Shown piece after piece: positions 34,805 through 43,448 of a stretch of 64,000 nucleotides of DNA (its first letter is position 1; every line of letters begins with the position of its first letter). The DNA is taken from positions 24,151 to 88,150 of the forward strand of contig CALMUT010000322.1 of NCBI GenBank assembly GCA_937872925.1, written 5' to 3'. The position numbers were made by a program, and so were the translations under genes. This DNA comes from an uncultured Myxococcales bacterium. GTDB lineage: Bacteria; Myxococcota_A; Polyangia; Polyangiales; Polyangiaceae. The notes under the pieces were generated by a model that saw only the letters and a list, made by a program, of their open reading frames with translations, ran no database searches and was not told the origin of the DNA.

Positions 34805-36397
34805 ATGCGACAGCGTCGGTTCTGGGGATGGGGCTACGAAGACGTCAGTCCGAGCGAAACTGAGCTCGGCATGCTCGAAGCAGCGTTGACGGGCATGCTG
34901 GGCATGCGCAGCGCAGAGCCACAGGCACGGCCGCAGATCGAGGAGATCGTGCTGCGCGATCCGCGCGCGGCGTTGCCGGCCTCACTGGGGGAGCTGTGTG
35001 ACGCCTCGCCGCTGAGCCGAGCCAGCCACAGCTTTGGCAAATCCTATCGCGACATCGTGCGTGGATTCGATCGCAACTTCGACAACCCGCCAGACATCGT
35101 TGCGTACCCAAAGAGCGAAGCGGACGTCGCCCGTATTCTTGACGCCTGCGCTGAAGCGCGCATCGCCGTGATCCCCTTCGGCGGCGGCAGCAGCGTGTGC
35201 GGCGGTGTCGAGCCCGTCGCTTCCGAGAACTATCAGGGAACGCTTTCCCTCGATCTGGCGAAGCTCGACCAGGTTCTCGAAGTGGACGCCACGTCGCGTG
35301 CGGCCCGGGTGCAGGCGGGCGTGCTTGGCCCGGCGCTGGAAGCCCAGCTCAAGCCGCACGGTTTGACGCTGCGGCACTATCCTCAGTCCTTTGAGTTCTC
35401 AAGTTTGGGCGGCTGGATCGCCACCCGCGCTGGCGGGCACTTTGCGACCGTGTACACCCACATCGACGACCTGGTGCAGTCGATGCGCGTGGTCACGCCC
35501 ACGGGCATTCTCGAAACCAGGCGGCTTCCCGGATCCGGAGCGGGACCGGATCCGAATCGCCTATTCCTCGGCTCCGAAGGCACCCTGGGGGTGATCACCG
35601 AAGCCTGGATGCGACTCTTCGAGCGTCCGACCTTTCGCGCAAAAGCATCCTTCCGTTTCGAGGACTTCGGCGCCGGCACGAACGCCTTGCGTCATCTTGC
35701 ACAGAGCGGTCTGTTCCCCTCGAACGCGCGTCTGCTCGATCCCGTCGAAGCCATGCTCAATGGCGCGGGTGACGGCAGCCACGCCCTACTGCTTGTCGGC
35801 TTCGAGTCCCACGATCATACACTCGGCGCCTGGCTCGAACGCGCCGTTGAGCTGTGTCGCGGCTGTGGGGGCAAGGCCTCCGATGCCGACATCGTCCCAA
35901 ACGTCGAAAGCAGCTCCAAAGATGGCGCCGGCGGAGCATGGCGCAGAGCCTTCTTGCGCGCGCCCTATCTGCGCGACGAACTGGTCGCCCGCGGGGTGTT
36001 TGTGGAAACCTTCGAGACCGCCGTGACCTGGGATCGCTTCGACGAGCTACACGCCCGGGTGATCGCTGCGGCGCGGGCCGTGGTCGGACAGCAAGCAGCT
36101 GTCACTTGTCGCGTCACCCATGCGTACCCGGACGGCGCGGCGCCCTACTTCACCGTGATTGCTCCGGCACGCCGTCGCGACGAACTGGCGCAGTGGCGAG
36201 ATATCAAAGCCGCGATCACCGATGCCATGCTTGCCGCGGGGGGCACCACCACCCATCACCACGCCGTAGGCCGAGATTTCCGCCCGTTCTACGAGCGGGA
36301 AGTGCCGCAGCCTTTTCAGAATGCCATGCGTGCCGCACGCGCCGCCCTCGACCCGCGTGGGATCCTGAACCCTGGGGTCTTGTTTGCCGGTGCGTGA
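34805..36397 (+). CDS. FAD-linked oxidase, alkyldihydroxyacetonephosphate synthase (AGPS)-like
   Basis: 530 residues. The FAD-binding PCMH motif is PFGGGSSVCGGVEP, then the family stretch RHYPQSFEFSSLGGWIATRAGG, and the active-site THHHAVGRD with H484-H486. The overall order is that of AGPS, which swaps the acyl chain of acyl-DHAP for an alcohol to form the ether bond of ether lipids. Myxobacteria make ether lipids, so this fits. ATG 34805 is preferred over ATG 34784. The gene follows the lipase-like gene by 28 bp. Confidence 0.88.
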   Translation: MRQRRFWGWGYEDVSPSETELGMLEAALTGMLGMRSAEPQARPQIEEIVLRDPRAALPASLGELCDASPLSRASHSFGKSYRDIVRGFDRNFDNPPDIVAYPKSEADVARILDACAEARIAVIPFGGGSSVCGGVEPVASENYQGTLSLDLAKLDQVLEVDATSRAARVQAGVLGPALEAQLKPHGLTLRHYPQSFEFSSLGGWIATRAGGHFATVYTHIDDLVQSMRVVTPTGILETRRLPGSGAGPDPNRLFLGSEGTLGVITEAWMRLFERPTFRAKASFRFEDFGAGTNALRHLAQSGLFPSNARLLDPVEAMLNGAGDGSHALLLVGFESHDHTLGAWLERAVELCRGCGGKASDADIVPNVESSSKDGAGGAWRRAFLRAPYLRDELVARGVFVETFETAVTWDRFDELHARVIAAARAVVGQQAAVTCRVTHAYPDGAAPYFTVIAPARRRDELAQWRDIKAAITDAMLAAGGTTTHHHAVGRDFRPFYEREVPQPFQNAMRAARAALDPRGILNPGVLFAGA

Positions 36398-36445
36398 CGC
36401 GCGGGTTCCCCTTCCACATTGTGGGCTCGGTGTTATGTTCCCGCC

Positions 36446-36808
36446 GTGAACGTCCGCTTGGTCAAAGAATACCGCTTCGAAGCCGCACACCGTTTGCCTA
36501 TGGTGCCGGCAGGGCACAAATGCGAACGCCTGCACGGCCATAGTTTCAAGATCGAAATCGCCGTGAGCGGACCCGTGGATGAAAAGACCGGTTGGTTCAT
36601 CGACTACGGCGACCTCGACGAGATTTGGGCGCCGCTCTACGAAGCCTTGGACCATCGTTATCTCAATGAAGTGCCGGGTCTAGAAAACCCAACCAGCGAA
36701 ATCCTCGCCAAGTGGCTTTGGGACAAGATCAAACCCAAGCTGCCTTCACTTTCGCGTCTTATCGTCTTCGAAACTTGCGACGTGCGCTGCGAATACGAAG
36801 GCGAATAG
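36446..36808 (+). CDS. queD: 6-pyruvoyl-tetrahydropterin synthase/QueD family enzyme
   Basis: 120 residues from GTG 36446, matching QueD length. The zinc histidines H15, H30 and H32 (AAHRL, LHGHSF) and catalytic Cys26 are in place, with DYGDLDEI and a closing VFETCDVRCEYEG. QueD makes 6-carboxy-tetrahydropterin for queuosine/preQ0. With C26 present, the QueD rather than eukaryotic PTPS form is likely. It is the last gene of the run, 48 bp after the AGPS-like gene. A hairpin at 36807-36826 follows. Confidence 0.9.
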   Translation: MNVRLVKEYRFEAAHRLPMVPAGHKCERLHGHSFKIEIAVSGPVDEKTGWFIDYGDLDEIWAPLYEALDHRYLNEVPGLENPTSEILAKWLWDKIKPKLPSLSRLIVFETCDVRCEYEGE

Positions 36809-36845
36809 CCCGTCGGTTCACGGGCTGGACGATTTTCTTGTTTTT
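36807..36845 (+). terminator. Probable terminator after queD
   Basis: AGCCCGT (36807-36813) pairs with ACGGGCT (36820-36826) over a 6-nt loop, and a T-rich tract (GATTTTCTTGTTTTTTG) begins five bases later. The T run is not immediately adjacent, so efficiency is uncertain, but it sits exactly where the plus-strand run ends. Confidence 0.6.
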
Positions 36846-36900
36846 TGTTTTTGCGCCGACCGCGTCATCGCAACCGCGCCCGCCCGGCAAGCGCCGGCCA

Positions 36901-39516
36901 TCACGCGTGTACGTTGATGCCCAGGGTCCGGCGTAGTTGCATGTGTTCGTCGGACAGCGCGCGCTGGTAGAGGTCGTCGACTTGGCGCTCCAGAGGGATC
37001 CCGTTGAGGGGGAAGCGACGCACAATGTCTACAGCTCGGCGAGCGTCTCCGCAGAGCAGCAGTCCGACGCGGCCGCCAAGCAGGGCGGTTTCATCGAGCC
37101 ACAGCGCCAAGCGCCGGCGTGCTCCTCGGGTGGGGATGTCTCCTGCAAGCTCCGTAAGCGCTTTGCGTTCGTCGTCTTCGAGTGCTTCCTCTAGGGCGTC
37201 GGCGAAGATGCGGGCAGGACCGTCGAGGTCCTCCATACCGGGGGCTTCGCCAATGACGAGCGCTGCCACCACGACCTTGGCCAGTTGTTGCGGCGAAGGG
37301 CACGCCCAGAGGAACCCATTTTCGGCGCGCAAAGCCGAAAGGGCGCGCGCCCATAAGAAGGCGAGTTCGTGCAACTCGAGTCCGCTGCCGAGACTGCGAT
37401 CCGCGATGGCGACCGGTCGCGCGAGCGCCAAGGCGCGGGTGCCATCGGGCATGTTGTCGACCACATACAGTGGTGGCGGTTCGATGCCCATCAGCCGGCA
37501 CGTCCAGCTCAGGCTGCGCGCGATCATCGTCGTGCTGCCTGCATCCTGTAGCGAGCCCTTTTCGAACTCCACTAGCTGATCGTTGTTGGCCAGCTCTTCG
37601 AAGCAGAGCGGCAGCGCCGGGCGCGCGCAACTGCGAAGCAGACGACACAGTTGGGCGTCGCGCTCGGGAGCAAACTTGTCGAACTCGATGTTCGCCAAGG
37701 TGGAGCGCGCAGCGATCAACCCGTCCGGCTGATGAGCGTCCGCATTTAGGGACTCGTTGATGTCTGCCTCGCCTAGGTGGTCGAGGATACAGGCCGCGTT
37801 CCACGCGCTATCGTCATCGCCTGTCTTTTCGAAAGCCCACAACGCGCGGCGCACGACGTCTGCGTCTTGGGGCCGCACGCGGGCCGCACGGCGTAGCACT
37901 GCTGCGGCGGCTTCGTGGTCGCGGGCGGCCTGGTGTAGCTCGCTGATCCAGAGCAGGAGTTCTACGTCATCGACGCGGTGCTCCGCGGCCCGAGTGAAGC
38001 AGCGCAGAGCCGCCGCGGCGTCGTCCCGCACGTCCCGCTGCAGCATGCCGAGCTTCTTGCCCAAGTCCCAACAGAGCTCGGTGTCCGTGCTGCGCGCGAC
38101 GACGAGCTCGTAGATCTCGATCAGATCGTCGAAGCGTCGCGCAGTGCCCAGCACCGTGGCGGCGATCTCCAGCGCTTCGAGGGTCTCTGGATGCGCTTGG
38201 AGCGCTTCTCGGCACAGCTCTACGGACTCTTTGGCGCCTGGCAGTTCGGTCTGCGCGATGCGCGCCGCTTCCACCAGGGCGCTAGCCCGCTCCACACCTT
38301 CGAGGCGCTCTGCGAGGCGCTTGCGCGCTGAAACCCGAGCGGGCGGGTTGCCGGCCATGTCCTGCGCCCGGACCAGGGTGTCGAGGGGCGCTCGCGCATC
38401 GTCTTCGGCCGCCCATTGCTCGATGGTAGCCAAGGCTTGTGCGGGCTTTTCGGCATCCAGCCAGGCCTGAGCGATGGCGGCGAGCTGCTGGTGGCGCGCC
38501 CCAGGATCCGTTAGCGCATCCAGGTGACGACGGCGCATCGCCTCCAGGCGCCGGAAATCTTGCTGCTCAGCCAGAACGTCGCAGGCGGCGTCGAGGGCGC
38601 CCGCATGCATTGGGTCAAGCTCGAGTGCTTTGTCAAAGTTGTGTGCGGCTTCGGCCACGCTTTCTAGCGCGCGTTTGCAGCGACCGATCCGAAAGTACAC
38701 ATCCGCGCGTTCGGGGTCGCGGGGGCCCAGGCCCAGCAGGCGCTTCTTGTATTCGGCAATGGCCTCCGAATGTCGTCCGGCATCGAAATGAGCGTTGCCG
38801 TTTGTGATGAACTCGGAGACCGCGGCTCCGTGGGACGACGGAGGCGGTGGAATGCTCGCGGCGTCCGACACGATGACGTTCGGCGGCAGCAAAAGCGGAA
38901 AGGCCTGGGGACCTGGCATCGAGCCAACCGCCGACAGCAGATCGAAGCCCTCCACCCCGCGCATGCGTTCGTAGAGCGTGCTGGCGTCCATGCTCCTGGT
39001 TTCCACGTCGTCTTTGGCTTTGCGCAGCGCCGCCGCCAGGCAGTGCAGCAGGGGAGCGTCTGGGAGCCTGCGCTCGGATTCTCTGGCAGACGCGGCGACG
39101 ATCAGCCCGACGGCCGTGCCGTCTAGCGCCTCCTTCGCCACCCCTAGGATTTCCGCTGCCAGAAAGGGATCATCGGGACCCTCGTGACGAAGATCGAGGA
39201 TCAGCAGGATGGCCATGGTGGCGCGGGCCAGGGATTGCCCAATCCCTCGCAGGGATGCTTCGTGGTCCCCGGTCGCCAGCGCCAGATCCGTGCCGGCGAT
39301 GCTGGCATTGCCCGAGAACACGACCAGCGCATGACCGGGGTCGCGGCGACGGGCCAGGGCACGCTCAAGTTCGTCGAGTAGGCCGTCTTCAGGATCGAGA
39401 GGGCGGGCCGCAAAGCGCAGGTGTGGATCGCTCAGCAGTTCAAGGAAGTCTTGTCGAGCCGAGGAGCGGACGCTGCGCGGCGCTTCGTTCGAGCCAATGA
39501 TATAGGCGATTCGCAT
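36901..39516 (-). CDS. TPR protein with a degenerate caspase-like N-terminal domain
   Basis: 871 residues from ATG 39516. Residues 1-170 follow the caspase/metacaspase (C14) fold order: IAYIIGSN, helix, GHALVVFSGN, MAILLILDLRHEGP, then VGLIVAASARESERR and a helix LLHCLAAALRKA. The catalytic His of SGH is Asn70 and the catalytic Cys of D-x-C-H is Arg110, so both residues of the dyad are lost. Tetratricopeptide repeats occupy about 235-640. The C-terminal 220 residues form a separate conserved domain containing ELHELAFLWARAL. It is probably a scaffolding pseudoenzyme; no signal peptide is present. Confidence 0.75.
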   Translation of the reverse strand: MRIAYIIGSNEAPRSVRSSARQDFLELLSDPHLRFAARPLDPEDGLLDELERALARRRDPGHALVVFSGNASIAGTDLALATGDHEASLRGIGQSLARATMAILLILDLRHEGPDDPFLAAEILGVAKEALDGTAVGLIVAASARESERRLPDAPLLHCLAAALRKAKDDVETRSMDASTLYERMRGVEGFDLLSAVGSMPGPQAFPLLLPPNVIVSDAASIPPPPSSHGAAVSEFITNGNAHFDAGRHSEAIAEYKKRLLGLGPRDPERADVYFRIGRCKRALESVAEAAHNFDKALELDPMHAGALDAACDVLAEQQDFRRLEAMRRRHLDALTDPGARHQQLAAIAQAWLDAEKPAQALATIEQWAAEDDARAPLDTLVRAQDMAGNPPARVSARKRLAERLEGVERASALVEAARIAQTELPGAKESVELCREALQAHPETLEALEIAATVLGTARRFDDLIEIYELVVARSTDTELCWDLGKKLGMLQRDVRDDAAAALRCFTRAAEHRVDDVELLLWISELHQAARDHEAAAAVLRRAARVRPQDADVVRRALWAFEKTGDDDSAWNAACILDHLGEADINESLNADAHQPDGLIAARSTLANIEFDKFAPERDAQLCRLLRSCARPALPLCFEELANNDQLVEFEKGSLQDAGSTTMIARSLSWTCRLMGIEPPPLYVVDNMPDGTRALALARPVAIADRSLGSGLELHELAFLWARALSALRAENGFLWACPSPQQLAKVVVAALVIGEAPGMEDLDGPARIFADALEEALEDDERKALTELAGDIPTRGARRRLALWLDETALLGGRVGLLLCGDARRAVDIVRRFPLNGIPLERQVDDLYQRALSDEHMQLRRTLGINVHA

Positions 39517-39552
39517 CGGTGGTTGGTGGCGGCCGCTGTTTCGCGGAGCAAA

Positions 39553-39831
39553 TCAGTCTTCGGATTCGTAGCCAAAATCCGGGTCGAGCCCGGCCAGCGC
39601 TGCGAACGGCGCGGGGTGATAGGGCGGGCGCGGGGTGATGCCGTCGCCGGGATCGCCGCCGCGCTGCTGCAATAGGCGCGCGCAGAGCGCCAGACAACCC
39701 TTGCCCTGGCACCAGCCCGTGCCAAACCCGGTGTAGCGTTTGACTGACTCGATGTCGCGGTGCCCAAGGGACACGGCGTGCTCTAGTTCGCTGAGCGTTA
39801 CGTCTTCGCAGCGGCAAACCAATGTCTTCAT
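39553..39831 (-). CDS. BFD-type [2Fe-2S]-binding protein
   Basis: 92 residues. The cluster ligands C6, C8 (VCRCEDVTL) and C41, C46 (GWCQGKGCLALC) reproduce the bacterioferritin-associated-ferredoxin-like domain. It is also found as the C-terminal part of nitrite reductases and opine/proline oxidases. This copy stands alone, with a 35-residue Pro-rich tail. No oxidase or bacterioferritin gene is adjacent. It may serve as a small electron carrier or an iron-release partner. It lies just upstream of the TPR gene on the same strand (36 bp gap). Confidence 0.85.
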   Translation of the reverse strand: MKTLVCRCEDVTLSELEHAVSLGHRDIESVKRYTGFGTGWCQGKGCLALCARLLQQRGGDPGDGITPRPPYHPAPFAALAGLDPDFGYESED

Positions 39832-40006
39832 GCCGGGCCGGCGAGTGTAACCCCCGCGCCTGCGGCAGCACCAGGCTGTTTTGGCCGCAGCGCGTCAGGG
39901 GCGCAATCGCTGCGCCGAGCGCCGCCATCTGCTAGAGTGCCTGCGCTCGCGGGCGTAGTCGCCGTTGCGGGCGCTCGCCCCTGCCAGGCCGCTAGAGAGG
40001 TCAGCG

Positions 40007-40708
40007 ATGAGACGTACTGCAACCGCATGCATGTTCCTGTTTCTAGTGGCCTGTGGGAGTTCGGACGAGGGCGGGCTGTTCGGGACACCCCGCGCCGCGA
40101 GTGGCGGGACAACAAGCGGGGGCACGACCGCGGTCGGAGGCAGCGCGGGCTCGACCGGTGGTGTCGGTGGCACGCTTCAAACCGGTGGCACGGGTGCCGT
40201 GGGCGGCGGAGGCGCGTCAGGCAGCGCTGGCAATGGTGCGACGGGGGGTGAAGCCAGTGGCGGAAGCGCGGGCGGCGCCGCAACCGGCGGCGTTGGCGCA
40301 ACGAGCGGCAGCGGCGGCAGCGGCGCCACTGGAGGCAACCCAGCGGCGGGAACGATCTCTTGCGGGGGCGTCAACAACTGCGCCCGCCCGGAAAACTTCT
40401 GCTGCGTGTTTTTGAGCGGAAGTTCGTTCCCGACGCCCACGTGTCAGGCCAACGCCGCCCCCTGTTTGCCCGGCTCAGAGGTGTATTGCGACGGACCCGA
40501 AGATTGCATCAACGGTACGGTTTGTTGCGGGCAACTGGTGAATTCGCGTTTCGGTCAGGCCTACAACGACCTCAAGTGCCGACCGGAGCAGGAGTGCGTG
40601 TATTCGCAGCAGCGTCGGCTGATCTGCGGCGATCAGAAATGCCCCAGCGGGCTATCCTGCAAGCCCAGCAGCTTGCTGCCCAATATCAACTTCTGCTCCC
40701 CGAACTAG
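40007..40708 (+). CDS. Gly/Ser-linker Cys-rich lipoprotein
   Basis: 233 residues from ATG 40007 (AGAGAGG upstream). The lipobox LVAC is at about Cys17. A low-complexity Gly/Ser/Ala/Thr linker covers residues 30-120. The C-terminal half is Cys-rich: CGGVNNCARPENFCC, CCGQLV, CRPEQECV and CGDQKCPSGLSC. No family can be named; it belongs to the linker-plus-Cys-module lipoprotein class recurring in this window. The stop codon shares its CTAG with the stop of the convergent TlpA-like gene. Confidence 0.72.
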   Translation: MRRTATACMFLFLVACGSSDEGGLFGTPRAASGGTTSGGTTAVGGSAGSTGGVGGTLQTGGTGAVGGGGASGSAGNGATGGEASGGSAGGAATGGVGATSGSGGSGATGGNPAAGTISCGGVNNCARPENFCCVFLSGSSFPTPTCQANAAPCLPGSEVYCDGPEDCINGTVCCGQLVNSRFGQAYNDLKCRPEQECVYSQQRRLICGDQKCPSGLSCKPSSLLPNINFCSPN

Positions 40709-41361
40709 TTGGTGCTGTCGCCGCAGAGCCCCGCCTGCGCGCCAGTGGGGCGTCCGCGTCGGAACTCGATGTCGCAGGGAAGTGGGTCTTTGAGGGACTC
40801 CGCGAAGCCAACGGAAAGCGGCTCGTCCCAGCGGCGCGGGCCGTCAACCCGTGCGCGCACGACACCGCCGACGTCGATGAACCAGGTTTCCGGAAACAGC
40901 TTAGTGCCGTAGCTCTCCCGCACGACCTTGCCGTCGGGATCCATCAGAACGATGAAGGGTGGATCCTTGGTGCCGATCACGGACTGCAATGTGTTCTTGG
41001 CGTCTTCGGCGCTCTCGTCTGTGCATAGAGTGACCAGCTCAATGCCTTGCCGCGTCTTGAGCATGCGCCCGAGATCTGCGAGCGACGGCATTTCTTCCAG
41101 GCACGGCTGGCAGGTCTTCGTCCAGAAATTCATGATCACGACTTTGCCGCGGAACGAAGACAGCTTCACCCGCTCGCCGTCGAGGGAGGTCAGCTCGAAG
41201 TCCGGAGCCCGGCGATTGCGCGCCGCGTAGTTGGGGGCAATCGCACAAAGCGGTGCGCAGACCCTTCGGCTTTCCGCGTCACGCGCGGTGCGAGCGAAGG
41301 AATAGACCGCCAATGCCGCAACGGCGACGATGACGAGCTGGGCAAGCTGAGCCGGTTTCAC
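40705..41361 (-). CDS. TlpA-like thioredoxin-fold protein
   Basis: 218 residues from GTG 41361. One N-terminal membrane anchor (LVIVAVAALAVYSF) precedes a periplasmic thioredoxin domain. The active site is C84-Q-P-C87 in NFWTKTCQPCLEE, with the family-typical RAPDFELTSLDGERVKLSSFRG before it. TlpA/ResA proteins reduce disulfides or assist cytochrome c assembly. No ccm or cytochrome genes are nearby, so a general thiol-redox role is more likely. The start is uncertain (no Shine-Dalgarno); the stop overlaps the upstream convergent stop by 4 bp. Confidence 0.8.
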   Translation of the reverse strand: MKPAQLAQLVIVAVAALAVYSFARTARDAESRRVCAPLCAIAPNYAARNRRAPDFELTSLDGERVKLSSFRGKVVIMNFWTKTCQPCLEEMPSLADLGRMLKTRQGIELVTLCTDESAEDAKNTLQSVIGTKDPPFIVLMDPDGKVVRESYGTKLFPETWFIDVGGVVRARVDGPRRWDEPLSVGFAESLKDPLPCDIEFRRGRPTGAQAGLCGDSTN

Positions 41362-41470
41362 GGGCAAGGTGTTAGACCACGTTGCGCGGCCACGCAAAGG
41401 GCAAAAAAATCGCACGTTTGGCCAGCGGCTTCCCCGGAACAATATGGATTATGCTGGGGACGTGGGGACA

Positions 41471-43369
41471 ATGCCCGAACAGCTCAGCGAGCTCTCGCCG
41501 CTCGCGCAGGCTCTATTCGAGTCTGCGGACCGTGCGACCTTCGGCACAATGCTCAGCGTGTCCCGGGCTGCGGGGCACCAGGTGCAGCTCGTCAACCGGG
41601 CGCTGCTGAAGTTGCTCGATTGCTCGGAACTCGACGTCGTGGGCCGGCCGCTTTCGGCGGTCTTCGAAGCGTCGTCGCTCGCGAATGCGGGCGCCTGGCT
41701 TGACCAACGCTGCGTGGGGACAGGTGACGCTCAGACTGCGATGCGCCTCGCAGGCACGGGCGCGGATGTGCGTGTGTCGGCGCGGCCGCTGTCCATGGCG
41801 GGCGCTCAGGCGTTGTTGTGGATCGTGCTCGGGGATCGCGACGCCGCACGCCGCGCACTTGAGCAGTCCGAGCGAAGCTTTCGCGAAATCATCGAGTCCG
41901 CTCCAGACGCCATTGGCGTTGGCACCCGCAGCGGCATCGCGTACGCGAACCCAGCCATGTGTGCACTTCTGGGCTACGTGACCTCAGAAGCTTTACTCGG
42001 CACGCCCTTCACGGATCATGTGCATGCCGACGACGTCGACTTCGCCCGGGCCCGTATCGCAAAGGTCTTCGACGGGGAGAACTTCGGGGAACCGTTTCCG
42101 CTGCCGGTCGTGCGTGGAGACGGTCAGCCAGTCGACGTAGAATTTATCGGCATGAATATTTCGTGGGACGGGGAGCCTGCCGCTTTGGTCATTGGTCGGG
42201 ATCTGGGCGAGCGTCGTGCGCTGCAAGCCCAGTTGATCCAGGACGACCGCTTCTCGGCAGTGGGCACCCTAGCGGCGGGCGTGGCGCACGAAATCAACAA
42301 CCCGCTTTCCTACACGCTCCTGAACCTCGAGTATTTGATCAAGGAAATCAAGAAGCGGCGGTTTTCTCCTCCCGACGTGGTGCGTCTGACGGAGCGAATC
42401 GACGAGGCGCAGCATGGCGTCGCCCGGGTGCGCACCATCGTCGAGGATTTGGAGGCGTTTTCCGGCAGCGACGAACCGAGCAGTCTGGTGCCCGTGGATT
42501 TGGCTCAGGTCTTGGCGGCGGCCATGCGCATGGCCGCCCACGAGCTCAAGGGGCGTGGGGTCATTGTGGACCGCGTCGGCGAAGCGCCGCACGTGCTTGC
42601 CGACCCGACGCGTCTGGAACAGGTCTTCGTGAACCTACTGATCAACGCCGCGCAGGCATTGGTTCGAGCGCATCCAGATCAGGGAACCATCACCGTAGCG
42701 GTGCTGCCCCCGCGAGAAGGCAAGGTCACCGTCGAAGTCGCCGACAATGGTGCTGGCATCGCCCAAGAGCATGTCGACCGCGTCTTTGATCCCTTCTTTA
42801 CTACGAAGCCCGTGGGCGTCGGCACCGGGCTCGGCCTACCCATTTGCCACAGCATCGTGACTTCTTTTGGTGGAAGCATCGACGTGGCAAGCACCCTGGG
42901 TGCGGGCACGGTTTTTTCGGTGACGCTGCCGGTAACACTGGCGCGTGCGCGTGCCAGCCACGCGCCGCCGCCTTCCCGTGAACCGACGCAGCGCGCGCGC
43001 GTGCTTGTCGTGGACGATGAGGTTCCCGTCGCGGCCATGCTTGAGCGCTTGCTCAAGCCATCCCACGACGTCGAGGTCTTCACGTCCGGTGCTGCGGCGT
43101 ACGAACGCCTGCTGCGCGATCCCGACATAGATGTCGTGCTCTGCGACTTGCTGCTGCCGGGAATGAGCGGCATGGAGCTATATCGATCCCTAGAAAAACA
43201 GCGGCCGGGCATGGAGCGCCGATTGATCTTCATGACGGGCGGCGCTTTCACCTCGCGCGCTTCAGAGTTCCTCCGCGCCACGGAAAACGTGCACATTCAG
43301 AAGCCCTTCAACGTGGATCAAGTCTTGAGTCTCGTGGCGGAAGCCGCCGGCCGTTTCCCAAGGCGCTGA
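41471..43369 (+). CDS. Hybrid histidine kinase (PAS-PAS-HisKA-HATPase-receiver)
   Basis: 632 residues from ATG 41471 (GGGGAC upstream; ATG 41444 is also in frame). Order: a PAS-like region (about 1-125), a PAS domain (FREIIESAPDAIGVGTRSGIAYANPA), then HisKA with phospho-His H273 (GVAHEINNP). HATPase follows with the N box NLLINAAQAL, DNGAGI and GTGLGLPIC. The receiver domain has phospho-Asp D559 (CDLLLPGMSGMEL) and Lys in VHIQKPF. There is no membrane segment, so it is a cytoplasmic sensor. No separate response regulator is adjacent. An orphan ExbD gene follows by 79 bp. Confidence 0.92.
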   Translation: MPEQLSELSPLAQALFESADRATFGTMLSVSRAAGHQVQLVNRALLKLLDCSELDVVGRPLSAVFEASSLANAGAWLDQRCVGTGDAQTAMRLAGTGADVRVSARPLSMAGAQALLWIVLGDRDAARRALEQSERSFREIIESAPDAIGVGTRSGIAYANPAMCALLGYVTSEALLGTPFTDHVHADDVDFARARIAKVFDGENFGEPFPLPVVRGDGQPVDVEFIGMNISWDGEPAALVIGRDLGERRALQAQLIQDDRFSAVGTLAAGVAHEINNPLSYTLLNLEYLIKEIKKRRFSPPDVVRLTERIDEAQHGVARVRTIVEDLEAFSGSDEPSSLVPVDLAQVLAAAMRMAAHELKGRGVIVDRVGEAPHVLADPTRLEQVFVNLLINAAQALVRAHPDQGTITVAVLPPREGKVTVEVADNGAGIAQEHVDRVFDPFFTTKPVGVGTGLGLPICHSIVTSFGGSIDVASTLGAGTVFSVTLPVTLARARASHAPPPSREPTQRARVLVVDDEVPVAAMLERLLKPSHDVEVFTSGAAAYERLLRDPDIDVVLCDLLLPGMSGMELYRSLEKQRPGMERRLIFMTGGAFTSRASEFLRATENVHIQKPFNVDQVLSLVAEAAGRFPRR

Positions 43370-43448
43370 CTCGCCGCCGCCGGCCGGGCGTGATCTCGAC
43401 CCAAGGCCCCGCCCCGGCGCGGGTCTCAAGGCTTGGAGGTGCGAGACG

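Noticed and set aside
36901..39516. An active caspase-family protease
   Set aside because: Both catalytic positions are replaced (Asn70, Arg110), so I call it a pseudoenzyme instead.
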